From: Synechococcus sp. CS-1328
Lineage (GTDB): Bacteria; Cyanobacteriota; Cyanobacteriia; PCC-6307; Cyanobiaceae
DNA length: 59,415 bases
Direction: 5' to 3'
Assembly: GCF_025128095.1 (NCBI RefSeq)
Contig: NZ_JAHLYT010000029.1
Location: 1 to 59,415, forward strand
Notes under the pieces: model-generated
The model's database searches: none
Told to the model about the DNA's origin: nothing
Seen by the model: only the letters and a program-made list of their open reading frames with translations
Position numbers and translations under genes: made by a program
Shown: piece after piece, positions 10,989-19,612 of the stretch
Layout: each line of letters begins with the position of its first letter
Numbering within the stretch: position 1 is the first letter of the stretch

Positions 10989-11177
10989 ATGACCTCCGAA
11001 CAGGCCGCCCAGCTGATCGATAACACCCTCGATCTGGTGCATCAACGTCTGCAGGATCTGCAGGCTCAGTCGTTGCCCCAGGAACAGCGGGCCCTGGCCG
11101 CCGAATTCCGCGAATGGCGCCATCCCAATGGCGGCCACATCGATCTGATGGTGTTCCCCGGTCTCACGAACTTGTGA
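10989..11177 (+). CDS. Small hypothetical protein (62 aa)
   Basis: A short ORF starting MTSEQAAQLIDNTLDLVHQR, mostly predicted helix in the first 45 residues, ending in a hydrophobic IDLMVFPGLTNL tail. An upstream in-frame ATG at 10926 would add 21 residues, but the segment from 10989 looks more protein-like. The last 14 nt overlap the end of the convergent DUF2062 gene. It resembles the small conserved proteins of picocyanobacteria but I do not recognise the family. No TM segment or signal peptide is visible. Confidence 0.55.
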   Translation: MTSEQAAQLIDNTLDLVHQRLQDLQAQSLPQEQRALAAEFREWRHPNGGHIDLMVFPGLTNL

Positions 11178-11664
11178 GGTCGTTCAGGCTTGCCGGGGCG
11201 TTGCCATGGCGCTGCAGCCAGCGCCAATAGGTCCAGCCGCACAGGCTGGCCGCCACCAGCCCGATCAGCAGCGAGCCCAGCAACATCCGGTTCACGAAGG
11301 ACCAGCCCAGCTGCCAGATCGCTTCGCTGCGCATCACCTCCAGCCCCGGCCATAACTTGCCGGGGCCGAGCAGCAGTGAGCCGATCTTGTAGTTGAGCCA
11401 GTAGAGCGGCACATAGGTGAAGGGGTTGCTGATCCAGGTGCCCGCCGCTGCCAGCAGGTGGTTGCCGCGCATCACGCTGGCCAGTGCAATCCCCAGAAGG
11501 GTCTGCATCCCGAAGAACGGGAAACAGCCGCAGAATACGCCGGCCGCCAGGCCGCGGGCCCGCTGGCCGGCGCTGCCCTCCTGATGCCAGAGCCAGAGAC
11601 CGGCGCGCTGGATCAGGCGCACCAGGGAGCCGTGCGGTCGAAACTGGGAGAAGTGCGGCGCCAT
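11164..11664 (-). CDS. DUF2062 membrane protein
   Basis: About 166 residues from the ATG at 11664 (an ATG at 11706 would add 14). The segment GQRARGLAAGVFCGCFPFFG, then MQTLLGIALA, GTWISNPFTYVPLYW and a C-terminal TM helix near VNRMLLGSLLIGLVAASLC, is characteristic of DUF2062, a small inner-membrane family of unknown function. The gene is divergent from mnmE with practically no spacer: depending on the starts chosen, the two coding regions are 6 nt apart or overlap. Confidence 0.85.
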   Translation of the reverse strand: MAPHFSQFRPHGSLVRLIQRAGLWLWHQEGSAGQRARGLAAGVFCGCFPFFGMQTLLGIALASVMRGNHLLAAAGTWISNPFTYVPLYWLNYKIGSLLLGPGKLWPGLEVMRSEAIWQLGWSFVNRMLLGSLLIGLVAASLCGWTYWRWLQRHGNAPASLNDLTSS

Positions 11665-11670
11665 GAACGG

Positions 11671-13083
11671 TTGGACGGCGGACAGGGGAACGGCAGTCAG
11701 GGTCATGGCGTCGACACCATCGCGGCGGTGGCGACCGCGATCGCGGCGGGTCAGGGCAGCGTGGCGATCGTAAGAATGTCTGGACCCGAGGCGGAGCCGA
11801 TCGGCCGGTCGCTGTTCCGGGCGCCGGGCCAGCAGACCTGGGACAGCCATCGGGTGCTCTACGGCCACGTGGTCGACCCGGCCAGTGGCGAGCGCGTCGA
11901 CGAGGCCCTGCTGCTGCTGATGCGCGCTCCGCGCAGCTTCACCCGCGAAACTGTGGTGGAGCTCCACTGCCACGGGGGGCTGATGGCGGTGCAGCGGGTG
12001 CTGGAGCTGGTGCTGGCGGCCGGGGCTCGGCGTGCCCTGCCGGGCGAATTCAGCCAGCGGGCCTTCCTGAACGGTCGCCTTGATCTCACCCGCGCCGAGG
12101 CCGTGAGCGAGATGATCACCGCCCGCAGCCGCCGGGCCGCCCAGCTGGCCATGGCCGGTCTGGACGGGGGGCTGCAACGCCGCATCGCAGAGCTGCGTGA
12201 GCAGCTGCTCGATCAGTTGGCCGAGCTGGAGGCCCGGGTGGACTTCGAGGAGGATCTGCCACCCCTGGATGCCGCTGCCGTGGTCGCCGCCCTGGCGGGG
12301 GTGCGCGAGCAGCTAGAGGCCCTGGTGCGGGAGGCGCGCCAGGGGGAGCTGCTGCGGGAGGGTCTGCGGGTGGCGATCGTGGGCCGCCCCAACGTGGGCA
12401 AGTCGAGTCTGCTCAACCGGCTCAGCCAGCGGGAGCGGGCGATCGTGACCGATCTGCCGGGCACCACCCGCGATCTGCTCGAAAGCGAGTTGGTGCTCGA
12501 CGGCGTGCCCCTCACCCTGCTCGACACGGCCGGCATCCGCCCTACCCAGGACCGGGTCGAGCAGCTCGGCATCGCCCGCAGCCGCGCCGCCCTGGCCGCG
12601 GCGGACGTGGTGCTGCTGCTGTTTGATCTGGCGGCCGGCTGGGCCCCCGCCGATCAGGAGTTGCGGGAGCAGGTGCCCGAGGGGGTGCCGCTGCTGGTGG
12701 TGGGCAACAAGGCCGATGCGGCCGATCTGGAAGCAGGTGCGATCCATCCGGGGAATCTGCCCACGGCGTCGCCTGCCGATGTGGCGATCAGCGCCCTCAG
12801 CGGCGACGGTTGCGAGGCCCTGGCCCAGCTTCTGCTGCAGCGCTGTGGAGCCGGTGAGGCCCAAGGCATGCAGGTGGCCCTCAATGCCCGCCAGCGGGAT
12901 CTGGCGGCGGCGGCGGCGGCCAGCCTGGAGCGCAGCCTCGAGGCGGCGGATCAGCAGCTCCCGTGGGACTTCTGGACCATCGATTTGCGGGCGGCGGTGC
13001 GGGCCCTCGGCGAGATCACCGGTGAGGAGGTGAGCGAAGCGGTGCTGGATCGGGTGTTTGCGCGCTTCTGCATCGGCAAGTGA
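11671..13083 (+). CDS. mnmE: tRNA modification GTPase MnmE (TrmE)
   Basis: About 470 residues. N-terminal folate-binding region DTIAAVATAIAAGQGSVAIVR; G domain with GRPNVGKSS (238-246), DLPGTTRD switch, LDTAGIR and NKAD; C-terminal FCIGK, whose Cys is the hallmark of MnmE. With MnmG it adds the carboxymethylaminomethyl (or aminomethyl) group at U34 of certain tRNAs. No ATG precedes the conserved start: TTG at 11671 or GTG at 11653 are the candidates, and the chosen start is uncertain. It is divergent from DUF2062 and followed 72 nt later by nadC. Confidence 0.95.
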   Translation: MDGGQGNGSQGHGVDTIAAVATAIAAGQGSVAIVRMSGPEAEPIGRSLFRAPGQQTWDSHRVLYGHVVDPASGERVDEALLLLMRAPRSFTRETVVELHCHGGLMAVQRVLELVLAAGARRALPGEFSQRAFLNGRLDLTRAEAVSEMITARSRRAAQLAMAGLDGGLQRRIAELREQLLDQLAELEARVDFEEDLPPLDAAAVVAALAGVREQLEALVREARQGELLREGLRVAIVGRPNVGKSSLLNRLSQRERAIVTDLPGTTRDLLESELVLDGVPLTLLDTAGIRPTQDRVEQLGIARSRAALAAADVVLLLFDLAAGWAPADQELREQVPEGVPLLVVGNKADAADLEAGAIHPGNLPTASPADVAISALSGDGCEALAQLLLQRCGAGEAQGMQVALNARQRDLAAAAAASLERSLEAADQQLPWDFWTIDLRAAVRALGEITGEEVSEAVLDRVFARFCIGK

Positions 13084-13154
13084 GGCGGCGGTGATCGTGC
13101 CCTGGGGTGATCGGCTCAGGCAGGCTTTGCCGATGCCGCTCCGCTGCCTGCGCC

Positions 13155-14039
13155 ATGCCGCACCTGCCTGTCACGCCAGAGCTCGAGGCCCAGCTGCGCG
13201 CCTGGCTGGCGGAGGACATCGGCCGCGGTGATCTCACCGCACCGGCGCTGCGGGGGCGCCAGGGGCAAGCCCACTGGATCGCCAAACAGCCCGGGGTCCT
13301 CTGCGGAGCCGTGCTGGCGGAGGCCCTGTTTGGCCTGCTCGATCCCCAGGTGCGGGTGCGGCGCCTGGTGGAGGAGGGGGAGGCGGTGCAGGCGGGCCAG
13401 CGGCTGCTGGAGCTGGAGGGTGCGGCCGAGGCCCTGGTGGCCGGAGAGCGCACCGCCTTGAACCTGGCGATGCGGCTCTCCGGCATCGCCACCGCCACCG
13501 CCGCTCTGGTGGCGACGCTGGCGGGCACGGGCGTGCGCCTGGCTGACACCCGCAAGACCACCCCCGGCCTGCGGCTGCTGGAGAAGTACGCCGTGCGCTG
13601 CGGGGGTGGGCTGAATCACCGCCTCGGCCTCGATGACGCCGCCATGCTCAAGGAGAACCATCTCGCCTGGGGCGGTGGTGTGGCCGCCGCCGTGGAGGCG
13701 GTGCGCGCCCAGGCGCCCTGGCCGGCGGCGGTGATCGTGGAGGCCGAAACCGCCCGCGAAGCCGAGGCCGCCGTGGCCGCCGGTGCCGATGGGGTGCTGC
13801 TGGATGAATTCAGCCCCGATCAGCTGCTGGCGCTGGTACCCCGCCTCCGCGAACGGGCGCTGGCCGCCGGCTCCGCGGGCCTCGGGCGGGGCCGTGTGGT
13901 GCTCGAAGCCTCTGGCATCGCCCCGGAGCAGCTGCGGGCCTACGCCGCCACCGGCATCGATCTGATCTCCACCAGTGCTCCGATCACCCGCTCGGCCTGG
14001 CTGGATCTGAGCATGCGGTTTGAACCGGTTGTGGCTTGA
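13155..14039 (+). CDS. nadC: Nicotinate-nucleotide pyrophosphorylase (quinolinate phosphoribosyltransferase)
   Basis: 294 residues starting at ATG 13155 ([14 protein letters not shown]). Family landmarks: EDIGRGDLT near the N-terminus, the [16 protein letters not shown] helix, [10 protein letters not shown] with the substrate-binding Arg/Lys, [15 protein letters not shown], and the C-terminal VVLEASGI / [12 protein letters not shown] phosphate-binding segment. It catalyses quinolinate + PRPP to nicotinate mononucleotide + CO2 + PPi in de novo NAD synthesis. It is in the same direction as mnmE and the downstream grrP gene. Confidence 0.95.
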   Translation: MPHLPVTPELEAQLRAWLAEDIGRGDLTAPALRGRQGQAHWIAKQPGVLCGAVLAEALFGLLDPQVRVRRLVEEGEAVQAGQRLLELEGAAEALVAGERTALNLAMRLSGIATATAALVATLAGTGVRLADTRKTTPGLRLLEKYAVRCGGGLNHRLGLDDAAMLKENHLAWGGGVAAAVEAVRAQAPWPAAVIVEAETAREAEAAVAAGADGVLLDEFSPDQLLALVPRLRERALAAGSAGLGRGRVVLEASGIAPEQLRAYAATGIDLISTSAPITRSAWLDLSMRFEPVVA

Positions 14040-14118
14040 CGGAAAACCAGCCGATGCGTCTGACCTGCTGCTTGTCTCAGCCGTTTGGTGAAGAATCGCC
14101 CCAACACCCGCCGCCAGC

Positions 14119-15135
14119 GTGGCCAGGTGGTCCATCCCTCCCCACATTGGACAGTGGCCTCCGCTGCGCCTCCTTTTGCCGCGACCTCTCCGTTCCGGCC
14201 GCCGCCGCTGGCTGGCCCCCGCCGCTCTGATCCTGCTCACCCTTGCCTGGGCGCCGCTGGCCCGTGCCCAGACCAAGGTTCAGCCAGAGGGTGTCGTCGA
14301 TCGGGTTGCTCGCACCGGAGAGCTGGTGCTGGTCGGCCCGTCGGATCTGGCGCCTCTGGTCTCCGTCGACGCCCAGGGCCAGCCGATCGGTTACGGCGTC
14401 GAGGTGGCGCGGCGCATTCAGGCCGAGCTGGCCTCCGCGGTGGGGCGCCCGGTGAAGCTGCGCTTCGAGGCGGTGGCGAATCCAGGCGACCTGGGCCAAC
14501 GCCTCGCCGAGGGGAAGGCTGATCTGGCCTGTGGGCTGCCGTTCAGCTGGGAGCGGGACATGTGGATCGATTACTCCCTGCCGATCGGCATCTCCGGCCT
14601 GCGACTGCTTGCCCCCCCCGGGCGCCTGGATGGCTCGCCTGAATCGCTGGCGGGCCGACGCATCGGCGTGGTCAGCGAATCCCTGGCCGCGACTGAACTG
14701 CAGGGCATCCAGCCCGCGGCCAAGGCCGTGGACTTCCCCTCCCTCGCTGAGGCGGTGGCTGCGTTGAAGACCGGTCGGGTGGATGGGGTGATCGGCGATA
14801 CGGCCCTGCTGGCCAGCCTCGCGGTGGGCGCGGCGTCTCCCCCCTTGGTGCTGACGCCCGAGAGCCCTTACGAAAACTATGCGCTGGCCTGTGTTCTTCC
14901 CGAGAACGATTCCGCCTTTCGCAATCTGGTCAACCTGGCGATCGCCCGCTTCCTGCAGGGCTACCTCGATGGCCAGCGTGACGCGGTCACGGCCGTCCAT
15001 CGCTGGGTTGGCCCGGGCAGTGCCCTGAACCGCTCGCCTGAGCAGATCCGCACGTACTACGAGTCCGTGTTGCTGGGAGTGGAGGCCATCCGGCCGCTGC
15101 CACCGGCCAAGCCGTCGGCACAGCTTGCTCCCTGA
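14119..15135 (+). CDS. grrP: GrrP: orphan extracellular solute-binding-like protein of a Grr RiPP locus
   Basis: 338 residues from a GTG start. Signal peptide: Arg-rich n-region, hydrophobic ALILLTLAWAPL, cleavage after ARA. The mature part is a family-3 solute-binding fold: GELVLVGPSDLAPLVSVDAQ, a GYGVEVARRIQAEL segment, ADLACGLPFSWERDMWIDYS and GRVDGVIGDTALLAS. No permease or ATPase is adjacent. Instead the gene directly precedes grrA and grrM, as for the orphan binding proteins (GrrP) known in cyanobacterial Grr loci. Its role there (ligand sensing, or binding of the modified peptide) is not established. Confidence 0.85.
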   Translation: MARWSIPPHIGQWPPLRLLLPRPLRSGRRRWLAPAALILLTLAWAPLARAQTKVQPEGVVDRVARTGELVLVGPSDLAPLVSVDAQGQPIGYGVEVARRIQAELASAVGRPVKLRFEAVANPGDLGQRLAEGKADLACGLPFSWERDMWIDYSLPIGISGLRLLAPPGRLDGSPESLAGRRIGVVSESLAATELQGIQPAAKAVDFPSLAEAVAALKTGRVDGVIGDTALLASLAVGAASPPLVLTPESPYENYALACVLPENDSAFRNLVNLAIARFLQGYLDGQRDAVTAVHRWVGPGSALNRSPEQIRTYYESVLLGVEAIRPLPPAKPSAQLAP

Positions 15136-15218
15136 ATCAGCCTGCTCCCAACCAGGCCGTCCCCTGAGGTCGGCTGCCTCTGGGTCGTTCCTCCGTTCCT
15201 TCGTCAGCCCCTGCTTCG

Positions 15219-15650
15219 ATGGCGTTCCTTTCCCGATCCCGTCTGTTCGGCCTCCTGCTGATCATGGCGTCGTTGCCCATGGACCCCGGGACGGCCCTGG
15301 CCCTGGGGTCCGGCAGTCGTCAGGAGCCGCTCGAGGATCCGCCGCCGCAGGGAAGCGTTGAGGCTCGGTTGCGCCGCATCGCCGCCGCTGTGCGGGAACG
15401 GGAGGGAGAGCTGATCGACACTTCAGCGACCTCCACCTCCATCCCAGAGGGGGCGATGTCGCAGGTGTTTCTGAACGCTCCCGGGATCGGCTGGGCCAAT
15501 GGCGGCGGCTTCCGCAACGGCGGTTTTTATAACGGTGGCTTCCGCAATGGCGGTTTCCGTAATGGTGGCTTCGGCAATGGCGGTTTCCGCAATGGCGGCT
15601 TCCGCAACGGGGGGGGATTCCGTAACGGGGGCTTCCGCAATCACTGGTGA
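15219..15650 (+). CDS. grrA: GrrA/OscA-type cyclophane RiPP precursor with FxN repeats
   Basis: 143 residues. A signal peptide (~1-29) is followed by a charged helical leader (VEARLRRIAAAVRERE) and a repetitive core from ~92 to 143. The core contains WAN at 92-94 and nine FxN triplets spaced by GG or GGG (FRN at 98, 108, 113, 123, 128, 134, 139; FYN at 103; FGN at 118), ending in HW. Related precursors are crosslinked between the aromatic ring and the third residue of each triplet by the radical SAM partner. The stop overlaps the GTG start of grrM (GTGA), indicating translational coupling. The natural role of Grr peptides is unknown. Confidence 0.92.
   Translation: MAFLSRSRLFGLLLIMASLPMDPGTALALGSGSRQEPLEDPPPQGSVEARLRRIAAAVREREGELIDTSATSTSIPEGAMSQVFLNAPGIGWANGGGFRNGGFYNGGFRNGGFRNGGFGNGGFRNGGFRNGGGFRNGGFRNHW
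15500..15641 (+). repeat. 15-bp coding tandem repeat in grrA core
   Basis: The core of grrA is built from imperfect direct repeats of about 15 bp (ttccGcaAtGGcGGt type) encoding FxNGG. Near-identical codons in adjacent units suggest expansion by slippage or recombination. Confidence 0.8.
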
Positions 15651-16831
15651 ATCAGCCCTTGCATGAGCCGTTGCCGGGACGATTCGGCCCCGTGCGTCTG
15701 CTGGTGGTGCAGCCCACCCCGTTCTGCAATCTCGACTGTGACTACTGCTATCTGCCCAACCGCGACGACCGCAGCCGCATTCCCCTGGAGATCCTGGAGG
15801 CGGCGTTGGAGCGGGTGCTGGAGAGCCCCTATGTCGATGGTGGTTTCACCCTGCTCTGGCATGCGGGGGAACCGCTCACCATGCCGATCGCGTTCTACGA
15901 CGCGGCCACCGAATGTATTGAGCGTGTGCTGGCGCGCCATGGCCTGCCGCCCGACACGATCCAGCAATCGCTGCAGACCAACGCCACGGTGATCGACGAC
16001 GCCTGGTGCGATTGCTTTGAGCGCAACGGCATCCATGTGGGCGTGAGCATGGATGGTCCCGCCTTTCTGCACGACGCCCATCGCGTCACCCGCACCGGCA
16101 AGCCCACCCATGGCGCCGTGATGCGCGGGATCACCCATCTGCAGCAGCGCGGCATTCCCTTCCAGGTGATCTGTGTGCTCACGGCCGACGCCCTGGATCA
16201 CGCCGAGGCCATTTACCGCTTCTTCACCGATCACGGCATCGAGGATGTGGGCTTCAACATGGAGGAAACCGAGGGCGAAAACCTCCAGTCCACCCTTGAA
16301 CGCCCCGATGGGGAGCGTCGCTATCGCGTCTTCCTCGAGCACCTCTGGCAGCGGAGCCGGGCCGAACCGGAGCGGCTGCGTGTGCGCGAGTTCGATGGTG
16401 TGACCAGCCTCGCCTGCGCCGACGCCCGGATGGAACAGACGGATATGAACACGCCGTTTGTGATCGTGAATGTGGATGCCAGGGGCAACTTCTCCACCTT
16501 TGATCCGGAACTGTTGTCGGTCTCCACGGCGGAATACGGCGATTTTTCTTTTGGCAATGTGCTCAGCGGCAGCCTCGAAGCGGCGGTCGCCACCGACAAG
16601 TTTCAAGTGGTCCACCGGGAGATCGCCGCCGGTGTGGAACGTTGCCGCCAGGGCTGTGATTACTTCGGCCTCTGCGGCGGCGGCGCCGGCAGCAACAAAT
16701 ACTGGGAGCACGGCAGCTTCGACTGCAGCGTCACCCAGGCCTGCCGCTACCGCATCCAGCTGGTGGCCGATGTGGTGCTGGCCGGCATGGAGGAGGAGCT
16801 GGGCCTCAGGTCGCCATCAGCTCTTCTTTGA
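15647..16831 (+). CDS. grrM: GrrM: radical SAM/SPASM cyclophane synthase for GrrA
   Basis: 394 residues, GTG start overlapping grrA by 4 nt. The radical SAM cluster is CNLDCDYC (C27, C31, C34; CX3CX2C). The middle part keeps the TIM-barrel landmarks LWHAGEP, QTNATVID and GVSMDGP. The C-terminal SPASM-like region has C-rich RCRQGCDYFGLCGGG and a later VTQAC. The family forms carbon-carbon crosslinks (three-residue cyclophanes) in the FxN/WxN motifs of GrrA-type peptides. It is convergent with the histidine kinase gene, overlapping by 15 nt at the 3' ends. Confidence 0.93.
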   Translation: MNQPLHEPLPGRFGPVRLLVVQPTPFCNLDCDYCYLPNRDDRSRIPLEILEAALERVLESPYVDGGFTLLWHAGEPLTMPIAFYDAATECIERVLARHGLPPDTIQQSLQTNATVIDDAWCDCFERNGIHVGVSMDGPAFLHDAHRVTRTGKPTHGAVMRGITHLQQRGIPFQVICVLTADALDHAEAIYRFFTDHGIEDVGFNMEETEGENLQSTLERPDGERRYRVFLEHLWQRSRAEPERLRVREFDGVTSLACADARMEQTDMNTPFVIVNVDARGNFSTFDPELLSVSTAEYGDFSFGNVLSGSLEAAVATDKFQVVHREIAAGVERCRQGCDYFGLCGGGAGSNKYWEHGSFDCSVTQACRYRIQLVADVVLAGMEEELGLRSPSALL

Positions 16832-18829
16832 ACCTCGCCCGTGCCGCAGGGCTATGCCGACGGCCTCGAGCAGTTCCTCCATCCGGATGGGCTTGGTGAG
16901 ATAGCCGGTGCAGCCCGCCGCCAGACAACGCTCCTGGTACTCCTTCAGGGCATGGGCCGTCAGGGCGATCACCGGCACGGGGGGGCTGTGGCGGGCCCGT
17001 TCGTCGGCCCGGATCCTTCGGGTGGCCTCCAGCCCGTCCATGTTCGGCATCTCCAGATCCATCAGCACCAAATCACAGCGATGGGCGGCAGCCACGGCCT
17101 CCAGTCCGTCATGGGCTCGCTCCAGGCTGTAGCCCCCCTTGCGCAACACCGCCTTCACAACCGTGAAGTTCACGTTGCTGTCTTCGGCCACCAGGATGTG
17201 GCAGCCGCTCTGCGACTCCGGCCGGGAGCTGCCGCTGCCCTCCTCCCGCCGGTTGGGCTCGATGTCTGGGGCGGGCTCCGCCGGCACCAGGGGCAGGATC
17301 ACCCGCAGCTCGGTGCCCGTACCGGGCTGGCTGTGGAGGTGCACCGTGCCTCCCATGGCCGACACGATCGAGCGCACGATGTTGAGCCCCAGCCCGACCC
17401 CGCTCTTGCGCCGGGTGGTGGAGCTGTCCCCTTGCTCGAAGGGCTCGAAGATGCGCGCCTGGGTCTCCGGAGCGATGCCCAAGCCCGAATCCCCTACGGC
17501 CAGTTCGAAGGCCTCAGGATGCCCCCTGCTTGCAGGCAGACGGCTCACCTTGACGCGCACATGGCCTTCATCGGTGAATTTGACCGCGTTCTCCACCAGG
17601 TTGGTGAGGATCTGACGCAGCCGGTCCCGGTCGCTGATCACGAAGAGCGGCAGGCTGTCATCCCAGTCAAATGACAGATTGAGGCCCTTGGCGCGGGCTT
17701 TGCTGGTCATGGGAGCCAGGGCCTCCTCCAGCACGAAGCGCAGCCGCAGCCGACTGGGTTCGATGTCGATCTGGCCGGCCTCGATCTTGGAGACGTCGAG
17801 GATGTCGTTGATCAGCCGCAGCAGCAGATTGCCGCTGTCGCGGATGCGCAGCAGATGGGCATTCAGGGCGGTCGGGTCATCCCGGTCCACCAGGGCCAGT
17901 TCGCTGGAGACGATCACCCCGTTGAGCGGGGTGCGCATCTCGTGGCTGATGGTGGCCAGGAAACGGGACTTGGCCTCGTTGGCTTCCTCGGCGCGAATCT
18001 TGGCTGCTGTGAGCTCGTCCTGGGTCTGATGCAATTCTGTGGAATCTTTCTGCACCGAGATGAACCGCTCGATCTCCCCAGAGTCATCCCAGACCGGGGT
18101 GATGTTCAGGTTGACCCAGTAGGGCTCCCCCGCTTTGGTGTAGTTCTGCAGCTCGCTTGAAAAGGAACGACCCTCCTTCAACAGTCTTCGGATGCCAGCC
18201 ACGGCCTCTGGATCCGTGCCTGGCCCCTGGAGCACATCCCCGGGCTTTCGCCCCAGCATGTCATCGAGGCTGTAGCCGGTTCGCTCAATGAAGGCCTGGT
18301 TGACCCACTCGGTCAAGCCGTCGCGGTTGGTGATCAAGACCAGATTCTGGGTGTAGCTGGCCACCAGAGACAGTTTGACCAGCTCATCTTTGATTGCTTT
18401 GCTCTGGGTGATGTCTCGCATGGCCCCCACCAATCCCCCCTGGGGGATCTGGGCCACGGACAGATCCATCCAGGCGATGCTGCCATCGGCTCGAACGATG
18501 CGAAGGTTGGGATCGGCCAGGAGTGAACCTTGATGGGAGGCGTTCACTACGGCTATCCAGACCGGATGGTCATCCGGATGGATAAACGTGCCGATCGACC
18601 GGTTCAGGGAGGTCTTCTGCGGGTGGCCGGTGATGGTTTGCCAGGCATGGTTCAGGAAGACGAAGTTGTCTTCTGCGTCGGTTTCGAAGACCACTTCTGA
18701 GAGCATGTTGATGCGCCTGCGCATCCGCTCCTCCGCCTCGACCAGGGCCTCGGTGAGCCGGTAGGTGGCCTGGATGTGGAGATCGACAGAGTTGTGTGGC
18801 TCGTCGATGGGATCGGGCAGGGTCATCAC
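16817..18829 (-). CDS. Hybrid sensor histidine kinase (PAS-PAS-HisKA-HATPase-REC)
   Basis: 670 residues, no TM segment, so a cytosolic sensor. PAS1 is ~40-142 and PAS2 ~155-268, the latter with a LOV-like GTDPEAVAGIRRLL segment. At the flavin-Cys position the sequence reads GRKPGDVLQG, so the LOV cysteine is missing. HisKA carries SHEMRTPLNG with H296. The HATPase domain has NLVENAVKFT and the GLGLNIV box. The C-terminal receiver has DLVLMDLEMPNMDG with D591 and YLTKP. The phosphorelay is expected to go from H296 to D591. No cognate histidine phosphotransfer gene is adjacent. The following hydrolase gene starts 379 nt further along after only 6 nt of spacing, so both may be cotranscribed. Confidence 0.92.
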   Translation of the reverse strand: MMTLPDPIDEPHNSVDLHIQATYRLTEALVEAEERMRRRINMLSEVVFETDAEDNFVFLNHAWQTITGHPQKTSLNRSIGTFIHPDDHPVWIAVVNASHQGSLLADPNLRIVRADGSIAWMDLSVAQIPQGGLVGAMRDITQSKAIKDELVKLSLVASYTQNLVLITNRDGLTEWVNQAFIERTGYSLDDMLGRKPGDVLQGPGTDPEAVAGIRRLLKEGRSFSSELQNYTKAGEPYWVNLNITPVWDDSGEIERFISVQKDSTELHQTQDELTAAKIRAEEANEAKSRFLATISHEMRTPLNGVIVSSELALVDRDDPTALNAHLLRIRDSGNLLLRLINDILDVSKIEAGQIDIEPSRLRLRFVLEEALAPMTSKARAKGLNLSFDWDDSLPLFVISDRDRLRQILTNLVENAVKFTDEGHVRVKVSRLPASRGHPEAFELAVGDSGLGIAPETQARIFEPFEQGDSSTTRRKSGVGLGLNIVRSIVSAMGGTVHLHSQPGTGTELRVILPLVPAEPAPDIEPNRREEGSGSSRPESQSGCHILVAEDSNVNFTVVKAVLRKGGYSLERAHDGLEAVAAAHRCDLVLMDLEMPNMDGLEATRRIRADERARHSPPVPVIALTAHALKEYQERCLAAGCTGYLTKPIRMEELLEAVGIALRHGRGSKKS

Positions 18830-18835
18830 ACCCCG

Positions 18836-19450
18836 CTAGCTCACGGCCTGGGGAAGGGGGTTGAAATTGAGCTCGACGCTTGCGGCCACCTGGCCGTAGA
18901 GCGGGAAGACAGACTCGCAGAAGAAGGACTGCTCCGTGTTGGTGCGGGCCGAGGTGCAGTCCGAGAGGATCGTGACGTCGTAGCCCCGTTCGTAGGCTGC
19001 CCGTCCGGTGGAGTCGATGCAGAGCGAGGTGACCATGCCGGCCACCAGCACAGTCTTGATCGAACGGCGAGCCAGTTCCTCTTCCAGGGATGTGTTCGAG
19101 AAGGCGTTGAAGCCCACCTTGCCACTCAGATAGAGGATGCGCTCACCGAAGGGCAGCAGCTCGGGGATGGTGTCGGCCCCGATGCTGCCTGCCTTGAAGG
19201 CCCCCGATTCCTTGATCGTGTGCAGGATGCCCACCGGGCTGGACAGGGCGCGGTAGGTGGGCTCCAGCACGATCGGGGTGCTGATGATGGTGGCGGCCGT
19301 CGGGGCGAGCCGCTGGATCAGCGCCAGGGTGTGATCCAGCACCTGATCGATCCGCTCGGGGTCTTCCACCACCCCCCGCAGAATGCCGTCGTGGGCGAAG
19401 TAGTCGTTCTGGTACCCGACCAGAATCAAGGCGGTGGTCCGGGGATCCAT
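18836..19450 (-). CDS. Isochorismatase-like cysteine hydrolase
   Basis: 204 residues. The catalytic triad of the cysteine-hydrolase (isochorismatase-like) superfamily is present: D16 in VGYQNDYF, K111 in SGKVGFNAF and C144 in MVTSLCIDST with the preceding cis-peptide-type GMVT. The family contains nicotinamidases, N-carbamoylsarcosine amidases and biuret hydrolases. Specificity cannot be read from the sequence. The gene is transcribed toward the hybrid kinase, ending 6 nt before that gene's start codon. Confidence 0.88.
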   Translation of the reverse strand: MDPRTTALILVGYQNDYFAHDGILRGVVEDPERIDQVLDHTLALIQRLAPTAATIISTPIVLEPTYRALSSPVGILHTIKESGAFKAGSIGADTIPELLPFGERILYLSGKVGFNAFSNTSLEEELARRSIKTVLVAGMVTSLCIDSTGRAAYERGYDVTILSDCTSARTNTEQSFFCESVFPLYGQVAASVELNFNPLPQAVS

Positions 19451-19612
19451 GCGCGGGGCGCGACGACTGGCTGGCTCACTGCAAGCCTAGGAGTTTGGTG
19501 CCTGCAGGCCAGCAGGATCGCGCCTCCAACGCCGAAGCGGCCCCCTCCCCTGGTCCGTCAACGGCATCAGCACAGACAGGGTGGCTGGTGCCTTGATCAG
19601 CGCCAACGAAGC

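Noticed and set aside
18100..18280. A true LOV photoreceptor in the hybrid kinase
   Set aside because: The photoactive Cys position is occupied by Lys-Pro-Gly, so the domain is listed as PAS only.
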